DNA of 64,000 nucleotides from Clavibacter sepedonicus (GCF_000069225.1 NC_010407.1:1922001-1986000), one strand, 5' to 3'. Positions 17,761 to 27,258 are shown, numbered from the stretch's first letter. A program made the numbers and translations. Notes: a model not told the origin generated them from the sequence alone.

Positions 17761-18693
17761 CTAGGCCCCGAGCAGCGCCCGGGTGCGCACCACGTCGTCG
17801 GTCATCTGGGCGATGAGCGGCTCGCGGCCCTCGTAGGCGACCATGCCGCGGATCCGGGCGACGAACACGACCTCGACCTCGTGGTCGTAGAGGTCAAGCG
17901 TCTGGTCGAGCACGAAGGCCTCGACAACACGCGGCCGGACGCCCGCGAAGGTCGGGTTGGTGCCGACCGAGATGGCGGACGGGTAGGTGCGGTCGCCGTC
18001 GCGGAGCCAGCCCGCGTAGACGCCGTCGGCGGGGATGAGGCCCTCGGCCTCGGGAGACAGGTTCGCGGTCGGGAAGCCGAGCTCGCGGCCGCGCTTCTCG
18101 CCGTGCACGACGACGCCTCGGACGGCGGGCGCGCGGCCGAGCAGCTCGGCGGCGGCCTCGACGTCGCCGCGGTCCATGAGGTCGCGGATCCACGTGGAGG
18201 AGACCTTGCGGCTGCCGTCGGGCATGACGTCGCCGACGACGACCGTGCGGAAGCCGTGCACCTCGCCGAGGCGCGTGAGCGTGGCGGCGTCGCCCGCGCC
18301 CTGCGCGCCGAAGCGAAAGTCCTCGCCCACGAGCACGACGCGGGCGCGGAGGGCGTCGACCAGCACCGTGCGGACGAACTCCTCCGGGCTCAGCCGCTGG
18401 AGACGCTCGTCGAAGGGGAGCATGAGGGTCGCGTCGACGCCGAGCTCGGCGAGCAGCTCGATCTTCTGCCGGTTGCTGACGAGGCTCTGCGGCCGCGCGG
18501 CGGGCGCGAGGAGCGCGGCGGGGTGCCGGTCGAACGTGACGACGGCCGAGGACAGGCCCTCCTCCTCCGCGATGCCGAGGAGTCGCCGGATCACCGCGCG
18601 GTGCCCCGCGTGCACGCCGTCGAACTTGCCGATGGTGACGGCGCTCGGCCCGAAGCCGCCCGGCACGTCGGCCGGGTCGTGGACGACGAGCAC
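17761..18693 (-). CDS. ribF: Bifunctional riboflavin kinase / FAD synthetase
   Basis: A 310-residue enzyme that phosphorylates riboflavin to FMN and adenylates FMN to FAD. The nucleotidyl-transferase domain has GKFDGVHAGHRAVI and the SSTWIRDLM motif; the C-terminal kinase domain has GRELGFPTANLS and the late GREPLIAQM segment. GTG 18693, 2 nt after the stop of the upstream membrane protein gene, gives normal family length. It lies downstream of truB, the standard truB-ribF neighbourhood, here with two small membrane protein genes placed between them. Confidence 0.96.
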   Translation of the reverse strand: MLVVHDPADVPGGFGPSAVTIGKFDGVHAGHRAVIRRLLGIAEEEGLSSAVVTFDRHPAALLAPAARPQSLVSNRQKIELLAELGVDATLMLPFDERLQRLSPEEFVRTVLVDALRARVVLVGEDFRFGAQGAGDAATLTRLGEVHGFRTVVVGDVMPDGSRKVSSTWIRDLMDRGDVEAAAELLGRAPAVRGVVVHGEKRGRELGFPTANLSPEAEGLIPADGVYAGWLRDGDRTYPSAISVGTNPTFAGVRPRVVEAFVLDQTLDLYDHEVEVVFVARIRGMVAYEGREPLIAQMTDDVVRTRALLGA

Positions 18694-18695
18694 GG

Positions 18696-19157
18696 TCAGC
18701 GGTCCCCGCGCACGGGGCGCTCGTCGACGGCGCTCACGCGGGATCGGCCGCCGCGGCGCAGCCACAGCAGGCCGAGCACCGGCAGCACGAGCGGGATGAC
18801 CCCGTAGCCGTAGCCGTAGCCCGACCACACGCTGTCGTGCGGGAAGAGCTGGGCGTCGATGAGGCTGAGCGTGCCGACGACGAGCACGCCGACGAGCTCG
18901 AACGCGATGGTGGCGAAGGCGATCCGGTACCAGCGCCGCGCGGCCTCCGGGGTGCGCGCCGGGGCGACGAGCGCGACGGTCGCGACGATGTAGACCACGG
19001 CGGCGAGCGCGGAGAGCGTGTACGCGACGGGGGCCTCGTCGTACTTGGTGAGGATCTGGGTGACCGAGCGGCCCGTCGCGGCGAGGGCCAGCAGCCCGTA
19101 GAAGAAGACCAGGACCCGTCCGAGACCGGTCATGCGCGAGGTACGGGAGTCAGTCAT
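18696..19157 (-). CDS. Small four-helix membrane protein
   Basis: A 153-residue protein with four predicted transmembrane helices (about residues 12-30, 44-64, 78-99 and 118-137) and a YGYGYG aromatic motif before the last helix. Such proteins occur between truB and ribF in Microbacteriaceae but have no assigned function. It is 2 nt from ribF, so the two are co-expressed. Confidence 0.72.
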   Translation of the reverse strand: MTDSRTSRMTGLGRVLVFFYGLLALAATGRSVTQILTKYDEAPVAYTLSALAAVVYIVATVALVAPARTPEAARRWYRIAFATIAFELVGVLVVGTLSLIDAQLFPHDSVWSGYGYGYGVIPLVLPVLGLLWLRRGGRSRVSAVDERPVRGDR

Positions 19158-19195
19158 GGCACCTGCGATTATCCCCTACCCGAGGGAGAGGGCGG

Positions 19196-19564
19196 TCACG
19201 CGGACTGCACGTTCCAGATGACGTCCATCCGGTAGACCATGATCGCGATGGCGAGGCACGAGGCCCCGAGGATCACGGTGCTCCAGCGCGTGCGCTCCAC
19301 GAGCGCCCAGAACATGGCGAGCGGCGGGATCAGCAGCCCGCTCAGCAGGTACGCGTAGTACTCGATGAGGCTGCCGGAGGGCGGGTTGTCGACCGCGGGC
19401 GCGACGATCGCGACCACGAGCTGGCCCACGAGGAGCACCTCGACGAGCGCGGTCGGGCCCATCGACAGGTCGCTGGGCTTGCGTCCCACGGCGCCGAGCA
19501 CGAGGCACAGCACGCCCGCGACCACCGCGACGGCGATCTGCGCGACCGTGAACCAGCCGATCAC
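19196..19564 (-). CDS. Small membrane protein downstream of truB
   Basis: A 122-residue protein with four hydrophobic helices. The GTG start overlaps the truB stop codon (GTGA), so it is co-translated with truB. The first helix starts at residue 4. I do not recognise the family; similar small proteins are described only as hypothetical membrane proteins in related genomes. Function unknown. Confidence 0.7.
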   Translation of the reverse strand: MIGWFTVAQIAVAVVAGVLCLVLGAVGRKPSDLSMGPTALVEVLLVGQLVVAIVAPAVDNPPSGSLIEYYAYLLSGLLIPPLAMFWALVERTRWSTVILGASCLAIAIMVYRMDVIWNVQSA

Positions 19565-20520
19565 GACGCGCCCGCCTCGTCCGCCGGGAAGTTGACGATG
19601 GACGTGCCCGTGCGGCCGCGGAAGCCGACCAGCCCCACGAGCCGGCCGTCGGGCGCGACCGCTGCGAGCGGATCCTCCGTGGGCGCCTCGTCGGGCGTCG
19701 TGAGCTTCTTGCCGTGCCCGAGGTCGACGGCCTCCTGGTCGGTGAGGTGGAGCACGTCGAAGAGGCGCGCGGCGGCGTCCGCCGGCGGGATCAGCCGGTC
19801 GGCGACCACCATGTCGTCGATCGCGACGGCGTCGTCCACGTGGAAGGGGCCGACGCGCGTGCGGCGGAGCGCCGTGAGGTGGCCGCCGACGCCGAGCGCG
19901 CGGCCGAGGTCCCGCGCGAGGGCGCGCACGTAGGTGCCGGAGGAGCAGGTGATCCGCACGGAGAGGTCGAGCTGCGCGCCGTCCTCCTCGCCCTCCTCCG
20001 CCTCCACCGCGTCGAAGCGCAGCACGTCGAACGCGGACACCGTGACCTCGCGCGCGGCGAGCTCGACCTCCTCGCCGGCGCGGACGCGGGCGTACGCGCG
20101 CTTGCCGTCGACCTTGATGGCGCTGACTGCGCTCGGCACCTGCGAGATGGTGCCGCGGAGGTCCGCGATGGCGCGCTCCACGTCGGCGACGGCGAGGTCG
20201 CGGATGCGGCCGGGCTCGGCGCGCGAGACGACCTCGCCCTCCCGGTCGTCGGTGGTGGTGGCGCGGCCGAGGCGGATGGTCGCCAGGTACTCCTTGTCGA
20301 GGCCGACGAGGTAGGTGAGCAGGCGCGTGGAGCTGTTGACGCCGAGGATCATGAGGCCGGTCGCCATCGGGTCGAGCGTGCCCGCGTGCCCGACCTTGCG
20401 GGTGCCGGCGAGGCGGCGCGTGCGGGCGACGAGGTCGTGGCTCGTCCACTCCCCGCGCTTGTCGATGAGGAGCAGGCCGCTCGCGGTGGACGGAGCGGCA
20501 CGGGGGGTCGGGGTTTCCAT
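19561..20520 (-). CDS. truB: tRNA pseudouridine(55) synthase
   Basis: A 319-residue enzyme that makes pseudouridine 55 in the T-loop of tRNAs. The catalytic aspartate is Asp50 within GHAGTLDP (residues 44-51); SGLLLIDKRGEWTSHDLV at the N-terminus and ITCSSGTYVRALARDLG in the middle are family signatures. The C-terminal part carries an actinobacteria-type extension. It heads the truB - membrane proteins - ribF unit and diverges from the panE-like gene. Confidence 0.96.
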   Translation of the reverse strand: METPTPRAAPSTASGLLLIDKRGEWTSHDLVARTRRLAGTRKVGHAGTLDPMATGLMILGVNSSTRLLTYLVGLDKEYLATIRLGRATTTDDREGEVVSRAEPGRIRDLAVADVERAIADLRGTISQVPSAVSAIKVDGKRAYARVRAGEEVELAAREVTVSAFDVLRFDAVEAEEGEEDGAQLDLSVRITCSSGTYVRALARDLGRALGVGGHLTALRRTRVGPFHVDDAVAIDDMVVADRLIPPADAAARLFDVLHLTDQEAVDLGHGKKLTTPDEAPTEDPLAAVAPDGRLVGLVGFRGRTGTSIVNFPADEAGAS

Positions 20521-20578
20521 GGCCTGACCATCATGCCGTGCCCGGGCCCCCGCCCGGCTCCCTCGGAGACGTCCGGCC

Positions 20579-20584
20579 TAGGAT
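20579..20584 (+). promoter_or_regulatory. Predicted -10 box (TAGGAT) of the panE-like gene
   Basis: TAGGAT lies 22 nt before GTG 20607. Unlike the leaderless genes, a clear GGAGGAGG ribosome site (20595-20602) separates it from the start. Confidence 0.45.
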
Positions 20585-20606
20585 CGGTGGGGTCGGAGGA
20601 GGACGC

Positions 20607-21602
20607 GTGCGGATCGGTGTCTTGGGGGCGGGCGCGGTCGGCGGCACCATCGCGGCGCTCCTCGAACGGGCCGGCCATGAGGTCGACGTCACGGCCCGCG
20701 GCCCGCACCTCCGGGTGATCCAGGACCGCGGCCTGCACCTCGTCGGCGGCTACGGCGACCACGTCGCGCGCGTCGCGGCGGCGGAGCGGCTGGGACGCCC
20801 GCCCGAGCTCGCGATCGTCGCCACCAAGATCGCCGACGCCCGCGACGCCATGACGGAGAACGCGGGCTGGCTCCGCGGGATCCCCGTGCTGGTCGTGCAG
20901 AACGGCCTCGCCGCGATCACCATGGGCGTCGAGTGTCTCCCTCGCTCGCAGGTCGTCGGCGGGCTCGCGCTCGCGGCGGCGTCGCTCACGGAGCCCGGGC
21001 TCGTCACGGTCACGTCGGCGGCGGGCATGCAGATTGGCTCCGCGGACGGTCCTGCCGGCGCCGGCATCGCCCTCGTTCGCGATGTGCTCGATCCCGTCGT
21101 CCCCGTCACGGTCGCGGACGACTTCCTCGGGGCCCAGTGGACCAAGCTCGTCATCAACGGGATCAACGCGGTGCCGGCGATCACCGGCCTCAGCGTGCAG
21201 GCGGTCATCGCCGAGCCCGTGCTCCGGCGCATCGTCGCGCGCGCCATGCAGGAGACCGTGCGGACGGGCCTCGCGCGCGGCGTGACGTTCGGCCGGCTCG
21301 GCGGCCTCACCCACCGCAGGCTCCGGTTGTTCGCGTCGGCGCCGCTCCCCCTCGCCGAGCGCCTGCCGGTGTCGCTCGCCCGGAACATGGGCCAGGTGCC
21401 GAATCCCGGGTCGACGCTGCAGAGCATCCGCCGCAACCGCCCGACCGAGGTGGATCACCTCAACGGCGCGGTGTCGGCCCTCGCGCCCGGTGCCGGGGTG
21501 GACGCCCCCGTCAACGCCGCGCTCGCGCAGCTCGTGCACGGCCTGGAGGCCAGCGGACGGCACGTCTCCCCCGCAGAGCTCGCGCGGCTCATCCCGCGCT
21601 GA
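20607..21602 (+). CDS. 2-dehydropantoate 2-reductase (ketopantoate reductase) family protein
   Basis: A 331-residue oxidoreductase. The N-terminal Rossmann motif is GVLGAGAVGGTIA (residues 4-16). The ApbA/PanE C-terminal domain is recognised by the catalytic lysine region AQWTKLVINGINAVPAITG and by EVDHLNGAVSALA near the end. Family members reduce ketopantoate with NADPH in pantothenate synthesis, but paralogues with other substrates are common. GTG 20607 has a very strong GGAGGAGG ribosome site 4 nt upstream. It is divergent from truB and not near other pan genes, so the physiological role is uncertain. Confidence 0.85.
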   Translation: MRIGVLGAGAVGGTIAALLERAGHEVDVTARGPHLRVIQDRGLHLVGGYGDHVARVAAAERLGRPPELAIVATKIADARDAMTENAGWLRGIPVLVVQNGLAAITMGVECLPRSQVVGGLALAAASLTEPGLVTVTSAAGMQIGSADGPAGAGIALVRDVLDPVVPVTVADDFLGAQWTKLVINGINAVPAITGLSVQAVIAEPVLRRIVARAMQETVRTGLARGVTFGRLGGLTHRRLRLFASAPLPLAERLPVSLARNMGQVPNPGSTLQSIRRNRPTEVDHLNGAVSALAPGAGVDAPVNAALAQLVHGLEASGRHVSPAELARLIPR

Positions 21603-21660
21603 TCCGCCGGCGAGCCGAGGCGGACGGGTTGCCGGACGGGTTGCCGGACGCCGTCGGGCC

Positions 21661-22227
21661 TCAGCAGCTGTCGGCGAAGACGCGGCGCGGGAGGTCGGGG
21701 TGGGTGACGTCGACGATCATGGTCGCCGCGCGTCGCGGGTTCACCGCGCGGATGTAGCGGGCGTGGGCCTCCTGCGCGGCGGATCCCGCGTCGCCGCCGG
21801 AGGTCGCGAGCGGCTCGTCGGGCAGCAGCAGGTAGACGACGGCGTTCCACAGGCCGCGCAGCTCCGCCGTCTGCAGGGCGTCGCCCGCCACGATCAGCAC
21901 CGCGTCGTCGGGGGCGTCCGTCACGGCATCGCCGTCGGGCCGCAGCGCGAACGGCGTGCCCGCACGGCGGAACGGCCGCACGAGCCTGTCGCGGAGGGCG
22001 GCGGCGTCCGGAGCGCCGCCGTCGGGCGCGGAGTCGGCGGCCGCGGCGACGTACGCCCCGTGCCCGTCCGCGCGCAGGACGTCGGCGAGGTCGCGGGCGA
22101 AGGCGACGGGATCCGCGAGCGGCCCGCCGTCGACGGCGAGGAACGCGCGCCCCCGCCCGTAGTTGTGCAGGAACTCGTCAGCGAGCGAGGAGAGGACCTC
22201 GGCGCGGGAGGCGCGGTACAGGGACAT
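21661..22227 (-). CDS. Uridine kinase-like protein with degenerate P-loop
   Basis: A 188-residue protein resembling the short uridine kinase-like NTPases of Actinobacteria: a hydrophobic strand FLAVDGGPLADPVAFARDLA stands where the P-loop should be, and the C-terminus has the family-like ATMIVDVTHPDLPRRVF. The GxxxxGK[ST] lysine is missing, so kinase activity is doubtful. The start is 6 nt downstream of a TAGGCT box (leaderless). It is divergent from mutY. Function unknown; family call is tentative. Confidence 0.55.
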   Translation of the reverse strand: MSLYRASRAEVLSSLADEFLHNYGRGRAFLAVDGGPLADPVAFARDLADVLRADGHGAYVAAAADSAPDGGAPDAAALRDRLVRPFRRAGTPFALRPDGDAVTDAPDDAVLIVAGDALQTAELRGLWNAVVYLLLPDEPLATSGGDAGSAAQEAHARYIRAVNPRRAATMIVDVTHPDLPRRVFADSC

Positions 22228-22233
22228 GGGCCG

Positions 22234-22239
22234 AGCCTA
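22234..22239 (-). promoter_or_regulatory. Predicted -10 box (TAGGCT) of the gene starting at 22227
   Basis: Six nt from the ATG on the minus strand. It is 14 bp from the mutY -10 box, so the two promoters are back-to-back. Confidence 0.45.
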
Positions 22240-22253
22240 GGCTCATCATCTCG

Positions 22254-22259
22254 TACGCT
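22254..22259 (+). promoter_or_regulatory. Predicted -10 box (TACGCT) of mutY
   Basis: Six nt before ATG 22266, implying a leaderless mutY transcript. Confidence 0.45.
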
Positions 22260-22265
22260 GGCCGG

Positions 22266-23144
22266 ATGCCGGAGACCGCCCTCGCCCGAGACGTGAACGC
22301 GTGGTTCCGGGAGAACGCGCGCGACCTCCCCTGGCGGCGCGAGGGGTTCGGATCCTGGGGCATCCTCGTCAGCGAGTTCATGCTGCAGCAGACGCCCGTG
22401 GTCCGGGTGATCCCACGGCTGGAGGAGTGGCTGGCGCGCTGGCCCGTGCCCGCGGCGCTCGCCTCCACCCCCGCGAGCGAGGCCGTCCGCGCGTGGGGCC
22501 GCCTCGGCTACCCGCGGCGCGCGCTCAACCTGCACGCGTGCGCGGTCGCGATCGTCGAGCGGCACGGCGGCGAGGTCCCGGAGGACGTGGACGCCCTGCT
22601 CGACCTCCCCGGCATCGGCCCGTACACGGCGCGCGCGGTCGCGGCGCTCGCCTTCGGCCACCGCCACCCCGTCGTCGACGTCAACGTGCGGCGGGTGCTC
22701 GCACGCGCGGTCGCCGGGCAGGGCGATCCCGGGCCCGCGCGCACGACCGTCGACCTCGCCGCCATGGAGGCGCAGCTGCCCGACGACGTGGCCGAGGCGC
22801 GCGTCTTCAACGCGGGCGCCATGGAGCTGGGCGCGGTGGTCTGCACGGCCCGCGCGCCGCGCTGCGACGACTGCCCGATCCGCGACCTGTGCGCGTGGCG
22901 GGCCGCCGGCTACCCGGCGTACGACGGGTCGGCGCGCGTGACGCAGAAGAGGTACGAGGGATCCGACCGCCAGGTGCGCGGCCTCCTGCTCGCCGAGCTG
23001 CGGTCGAGCCACTCCCCCGTGAGCGCGGCCGACCTCGCCACGGCGTGGCCGGAGCCGGTGCAGCGGGGGCGCGCGCTCGGCGGGCTGATCGCCGACGGGC
23101 TCGCGGTGCGCCAGCCCGACGGCACGTACGCCCTGCCGAGCTGA
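22266..23144 (+). CDS. mutY: A/G-specific adenine DNA glycosylase
   Basis: A 292-residue base-excision repair enzyme that removes adenine opposite 8-oxoguanine. The catalytic Glu37 sits in SEFMLQQT, the helix-hairpin-helix is LLDLPGIGPYTARAVAAL (residues 111-128) with the catalytic Asp138 in VVDVNVRRVL, and the iron-sulfur loop has Cys193, Cys200, Cys203 and Cys209 (C-X6-C-X2-C-X5-C). It is short: the C-terminal MutT-like 8-oxoG recognition domain of E. coli MutY appears reduced or absent, as is usual for actinobacterial homologues. Confidence 0.94.
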   Translation: MPETALARDVNAWFRENARDLPWRREGFGSWGILVSEFMLQQTPVVRVIPRLEEWLARWPVPAALASTPASEAVRAWGRLGYPRRALNLHACAVAIVERHGGEVPEDVDALLDLPGIGPYTARAVAALAFGHRHPVVDVNVRRVLARAVAGQGDPGPARTTVDLAAMEAQLPDDVAEARVFNAGAMELGAVVCTARAPRCDDCPIRDLCAWRAAGYPAYDGSARVTQKRYEGSDRQVRGLLLAELRSSHSPVSAADLATAWPEPVQRGRALGGLIADGLAVRQPDGTYALPS

Positions 23145-23189
23145 CGCGCGGCGGCCGGCACGCGGAGGCGAGCCGCCCGACGCGGTGGA

Positions 23190-23702
23190 TCAGTGCGCGG
23201 GCTCGTACCCGGGCGCCGAGCGGTCGACGTCGTCGCCGTCCTCGTCGCCCTCCTCATCGTCGTCGTCCTCGTCCTCCCCGATCACGCGGGGCTTGACGTA
23301 CGGGTCCTCGTCGCCCGCGTAGACGCCGGCCTTCGCCTGGGCCTGCACGTCCGCGTCGCGGCGGCGCGCCTCCTCGAGGAGGGCGTCGATCGCGGCCGCG
23401 TTCTCGGGCACGCCGTCGAGGATGAACTCGAGCGACGGCGTGAGGCGCGCGGTGATGTTCTTGCCGACCTCGCTGCGCAGCATGCCCGTGGCGGACTTGA
23501 GGGCGGCGGCCGTGTCGGCGCGCTCCTCGTCGGTGCCGTAGACCGTGTAGAAGATGCTGGCGTGCTGCAGGTCGCCCGTGACGCGCACGTCGGTGACGGT
23601 CACGAATCCGAGACGCGGGTCCTTGATCCCCCGGTCGAGCTTGCGCGCGACGATCTCCTTGATGCGGTCGGCCATCTTCCTGGCCCTCGCATGATCGACC
23701 AT
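23190..23702 (-). CDS. rbfA: Ribosome-binding factor A
   Basis: A 170-residue KH-type protein that binds the 30S subunit during late 16S rRNA maturation and cold adaptation. The core (residues 1-125) has RARKMADRIKEIVARKLDRG, KDPRLGFVTVTDVRVTGDL and LRSEVGKNITARLTPSLEF. The C-terminus is an acidic, Asp/Glu-rich tail of about 30 residues. It follows infB in the classic nusA-ylxR-infB-rbfA order, but is separated from infB by 331 bp with a terminator and a 51-bp tandem repeat, so it may have its own transcript. Confidence 0.95.
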   Translation of the reverse strand: MVDHARARKMADRIKEIVARKLDRGIKDPRLGFVTVTDVRVTGDLQHASIFYTVYGTDEERADTAAALKSATGMLRSEVGKNITARLTPSLEFILDGVPENAAAIDALLEEARRRDADVQAQAKAGVYAGDEDPYVKPRVIGEDEDDDDEEGDEDGDDVDRSAPGYEPAH

Positions 23703-23756
23703 GGTCGACGTCCTTCCGTGACGCTGCTCGCCGGGCGTGCTCGTCCGGCTGGAGTG

Positions 23757-23982
23757 CTGGTGTCCCGCTGGTCGCGGGTACTGCCGGACGCGAGCGCCCG
23801 GGTCATGCTGGTGTCCCGCTGGTCGCGGTACTGCCGGACGTGAGCGCCCGGGTCATGCTGGTGCCCCGCTGGTGGCGGGTACTGCCGGACGTGAGCGCCC
23901 GGGTCATGCTGGTGCCCCGCTGGTGGCGGGTACTGCCGGACGTGAGCGCCCGGGTCATGCTGGTGTCCCGCGGGTGGCGGGA
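23757..23982. repeat. 51-bp tandem repeat array, about 4.4 copies
   Basis: Units at 23757-23807 (51 bp), 23808-23857 (50 bp, one G missing), 23858-23908, 23909-23959 and a partial unit from 23960. Units 3 and 4 are identical; the others differ at a few positions. Each full unit contains a small palindrome of the type CCCGC-TGGTG-GCGGG and ends GCGCCCGGGTCATG. The array fills the gap between the infB terminator and rbfA. Copy number may vary between strains. It lacks CRISPR-type spacers. Confidence 0.9.
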
Positions 23983-23988
23983 CGGGGA

Positions 23989-24020
23989 GGGCCCCGCTCC
24001 CCAGGAGGGGAACGGGGCCC
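23989..24020 (-). terminator. Terminator of the nusA-ylxR-infB transcript
   Basis: Fourteen-bp arms 23989-24002 and 24007-24020 around an AGGA loop, with one mismatched pair, 13 nt after the infB stop codon. No U-run. Confidence 0.75.
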
Positions 24021-24033
24021 GGATCGGCCGGGG

Positions 24034-26868
24034 TCAGCCCCGCGGCTTCTCCTTCATCTCGATCGTCTCGATCTCGTCGCCGATCTGGATGTCGTTGAAC
24101 TTGCCGAGCCCGATTCCGGCCTCGAAGTCCGTGCGGACCTCGGACACGTCGTCCTTGAACCGGCGGAGCGACTCGATGGCCAGGCTGTCGCCCACCACCA
24201 CGCCGTCGCGGATGACCCGCGCCTTGGCGTTCCTGGTGATGGTGCCCGAGCGCACGATGACACCCGCGATGTTGCCGAACTTGGAGGAGCGGAACACCTC
24301 GCGGATCTCGGCGACGCCGGACTGCACCTCCTCGAACTCGGGCTTGAGCATGCCCGTGAGGCTCGACTCGATCTCCTCGAGCGCCGAGTAGATGACGCTG
24401 TAAAAGCGGATGTCGACACCCTCTCGGGCCGCGCGGGCGCGGGCCTTCGGGTCGGGGCGGACGTTGAACCCGATGATGATCGCGTTGTCGATCGTCGCCA
24501 GGTTGACGTCGCTCTCGGTGACCGCTCCGACGCCGCGGTGGATGATCCGCAGCTGCACGGAGTCGTCCACCTCGATCTTCATGAGCGACTCCTCCAGCGC
24601 CTCGACGGCACCGGACACGTCGCCCTTGATGATGAGGTTGAGCGACTCGACCTTGCCCTCCTCCAGCGCACGCGTGAAGTCCTCGAGGCTGATGCGCTTG
24701 CGGGCCTTGGCCAGCTGGGCGTTGCGCTCGACGGCCTCGCGCTTCTCGGCGATCTGACGGGCGGTGCGGTCCTCCTCGGTGACGAGGAAGGTGTCGCCCG
24801 CGCCGGGGACCGATGAGAGGCCCTGGACCTGGACGGGTCGCGAGGGGTAGGCCTCGTGGACCGCGTCGCCGTTCTCGTCCATCATCGCCCGGACGCGGCC
24901 GTAGGCCGTGCCCGCCACGATGGCGTCGCCCACGCGGAGCGTGCCCGACTGGATGAGGACGGTCGCGACCGCACCGCGGCCCTTGTCGAGGCGCGCCTCG
25001 ATGGCCACGCCGCGCGCGTCCTTGTTCGGGTTGCTGCGCAGGTCGAGCCCGGCGTCGGCGGTGAGCAGGACGGCCTCGAGGAGGTCCTCCACGCCCTTGC
25101 CGGTGAGCGCCGACACGTCGACGAACATGACGTCTCCGCCGTACTCCTCGGCGACCAGGCCGTACTCGGTGAGCTGCTGGCGCACCTTGGCGGGGTTGGC
25201 CCCCTCCTTGTCGACCTTGTTGACCGCGACCACGATCGGCACGTTCGCCGCCTGGGCATGGTTCAGGGCCTCCACCGTCTGCGGCATGATGCCGTCGTCG
25301 GCCGCGACCACGAGGATCGCGATGTCGGTGACCTGCGCACCACGGGTTCGCATGGCGGTGAACGCCTCGTGACCCGGGGTGTCGATGAAGGTGATGGCGC
25401 GCTCGTAGCCCTCGTGCGGCGCCCAGACCTGGTACGCGCCGATGTGCTGCGTGATGCCGCCCGCTTCGCCCTCGATGACGTTGGCGTTGCGGATGGCGTC
25501 GAGCAGGCGCGTCTTTCCGTGGTCGACGTGGCCCATGACGGTGACGACGGGCGGCCGGATCTCCAGCACGTCGTCGTCCTCGTCCTCGAGCTCCTGGTCG
25601 AGGTCGATGTCGAAGCCCTCGAGCAGCTCGCGGTCCTCGTCCTCCGGGGAGACGACCTGGATCTTGTAGCCGAGCTCGGTGCCGAGCACCTCAAAGGTGG
25701 CCTCGTCGAGGGACTCGGTCGCCGTGGCCATCTCACCGAGGTGGAACAGCACGGTCACCAGGTTGCCGGGGCTCGCGTCGATCTTGTCGGCGAAGTCCGA
25801 GATGGACGCGCCGCGACGCAGGCGGACGACCGTGTTGCCGTCGCCGCGGGGGACGCTGACGCCACCCAGCGACGGGGCCTCGCGCAGCTCGAATTCGGCC
25901 CTCTTCGTCCGCTTCGACTTGCGCGACTTGCTCTTGCCGCCGCCGCGCCCGAAGGCACCGGCGGTGCCGCCACCGGGGCCGCGACCACGGCCGCCACCAC
26001 CGGGACGACCGGCGAAGCCGCCGGCCGGACGCTGGAAGCCACCCGCGGCGGGGGCGCCGGGGCGTCCCGCTCCGCCGGGTGCGCCGCCGGGACGACCCGC
26101 ACCCGCGGGACGCTGGCCGAAGCCGGCCGGGCGCGCGCCCTGGCCGACGCCGCCGGGACGCGGGGCGCCGGGGCGGGGGGATCCGGGACGGGGAGCGGCC
26201 GGACGGGGGCCTGCGGCTCCCGCGGCGGGACGCTGGCCCATGCCCTGGTTGCTCGCGAACGGGTTGTTGCCCGGGCGGGGCTTGGTGCCCATGCCCTGGT
26301 TGCTCGCGAAGGGGTTGTTGCCGGGGCGCGGGGCCGCCGGACGCGGGATCCCGGGACGCGGGATGCCGTTGGAGGGCGCGGGGGTGCTGCCGGCGTCCGG
26401 GCGCGGGGCGCTCGGGGTCTCGACGGCCGGGGCCTCGGGGGTGGCGGACGCGGCCGACTTCTCGGCCTGCGCCTTCTCCTCCGCGGCGGCCTTGCGGCTC
26501 GCCTCGGCCTGCGCCTGGCGCTCGGCGACGGTCAGCGGCTTCGCCGGGACCGGCACGTCGGACGCCTCGGGCGCCTCGACCTCGGGAGCAGCCGTGGGCT
26601 GCGGGCCGGGGGTGGGGCGGCCGCCGGGCTTCGGGGCCGACGAACGGGCCCCGGGCCGCGGGGCGGACGATGCCGCGGCGGCGGGAGCCGCCGCCTGTCC
26701 GGTGACGCCGGCGGCCTCGAGGGCGGCCTTGAGCTTGCGGGCCACGGGGGGCTCGATGCTCGACGACGGTCCCTTGACGAACTCGCCCATCTCCTTGAGC
26801 TTGGCGAGTGCGGTCTTGCTGTCGACGCCGATCTCGGCGGCGATCTCGTGTACGCGTGGTTTAGCCAC
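24034..26868 (-). CDS. infB: Translation initiation factor IF-2
   Basis: A 944-residue GTPase that brings initiator tRNA to the 30S subunit. The N-terminal IF2_N domain ([20 protein letters not shown]) is followed by about 250 residues of Ala/Pro/Gly-rich disordered sequence, with two near-identical copies of [14 protein letters not shown] and a Gly-Arg-rich stretch ending in a basic [18 protein letters not shown]. The second IF2_N domain follows, then the G domain with GHVDHGKT at residues 446-453, DTPGHEAF and NKVDKEGA, and the C-terminal tRNA-binding domain. It is the last gene of the nusA-ylxR-infB unit, with a terminator just downstream. Confidence 0.97.
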
Positions 26869-26964
26869 TGTTCTCCTGTCTGGGGGTCCTCTCCCAGGCA
26901 GGAGGGGACCGCTAGTGCTGGACGGGTCTCATTTCGAGCCGCTCATTAGTTGTCCATGTGCCGT

Positions 26965-27258
26965 TCAGCCTGTTCTCTCGGATGCTCGCGCGCTCGGCTG
27001 GGCCGCGAGCCGCTCTCGTAGTCCCCCAAGAGCTGCGGGGTCGAGCGCCGTGTCGCTCCGCAGGGCCCGCCCGAAGGCGCGCCGCGCGATCGCTCTGTCG
27101 ATGCACTCGATGGTCGGATGGATCCACGCGCCCCTGCCGGCCATCACCGCGCGCTCGTCGATGATGAGGGAGCTGGTGGGGGGATCGGCGACGATCCGCT
27201 GGAGAGCGGACCTCGGGGCACGCCGACGACAGCCGACGCACGTTCTTACCGGCTCCAT
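26965..27258 (-). CDS. ylxR: YlxR (DUF448) RNA-binding protein
   Basis: A 97-residue protein between nusA and infB, the standard position of ylxR. It carries the signature RTCVGCRRRAPRSALQRIV near the N-terminus and GRGAWIHPTIECIDRAIARR later. YlxR/RnpM proteins bind RNA and in Firmicutes modulate RNase P. ATG 27258 is chosen because the conserved motif starts at residue 5. Confidence 0.9.
   Translation of the reverse strand: MEPVRTCVGCRRRAPRSALQRIVADPPTSSLIIDERAVMAGRGAWIHPTIECIDRAIARRAFGRALRSDTALDPAALGGLRERLAAQPSARASERTG

Noticed and set aside
23757..23982. Possible CRISPR array
   Set aside because: Units are contiguous 51-bp copies without unique spacers, and no cas genes are near.
24856..26949. 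Long plus-strand open frame opposite infB
   Set aside because: Antisense shadow; Gly/Ala/Arg-rich without conserved motifs.
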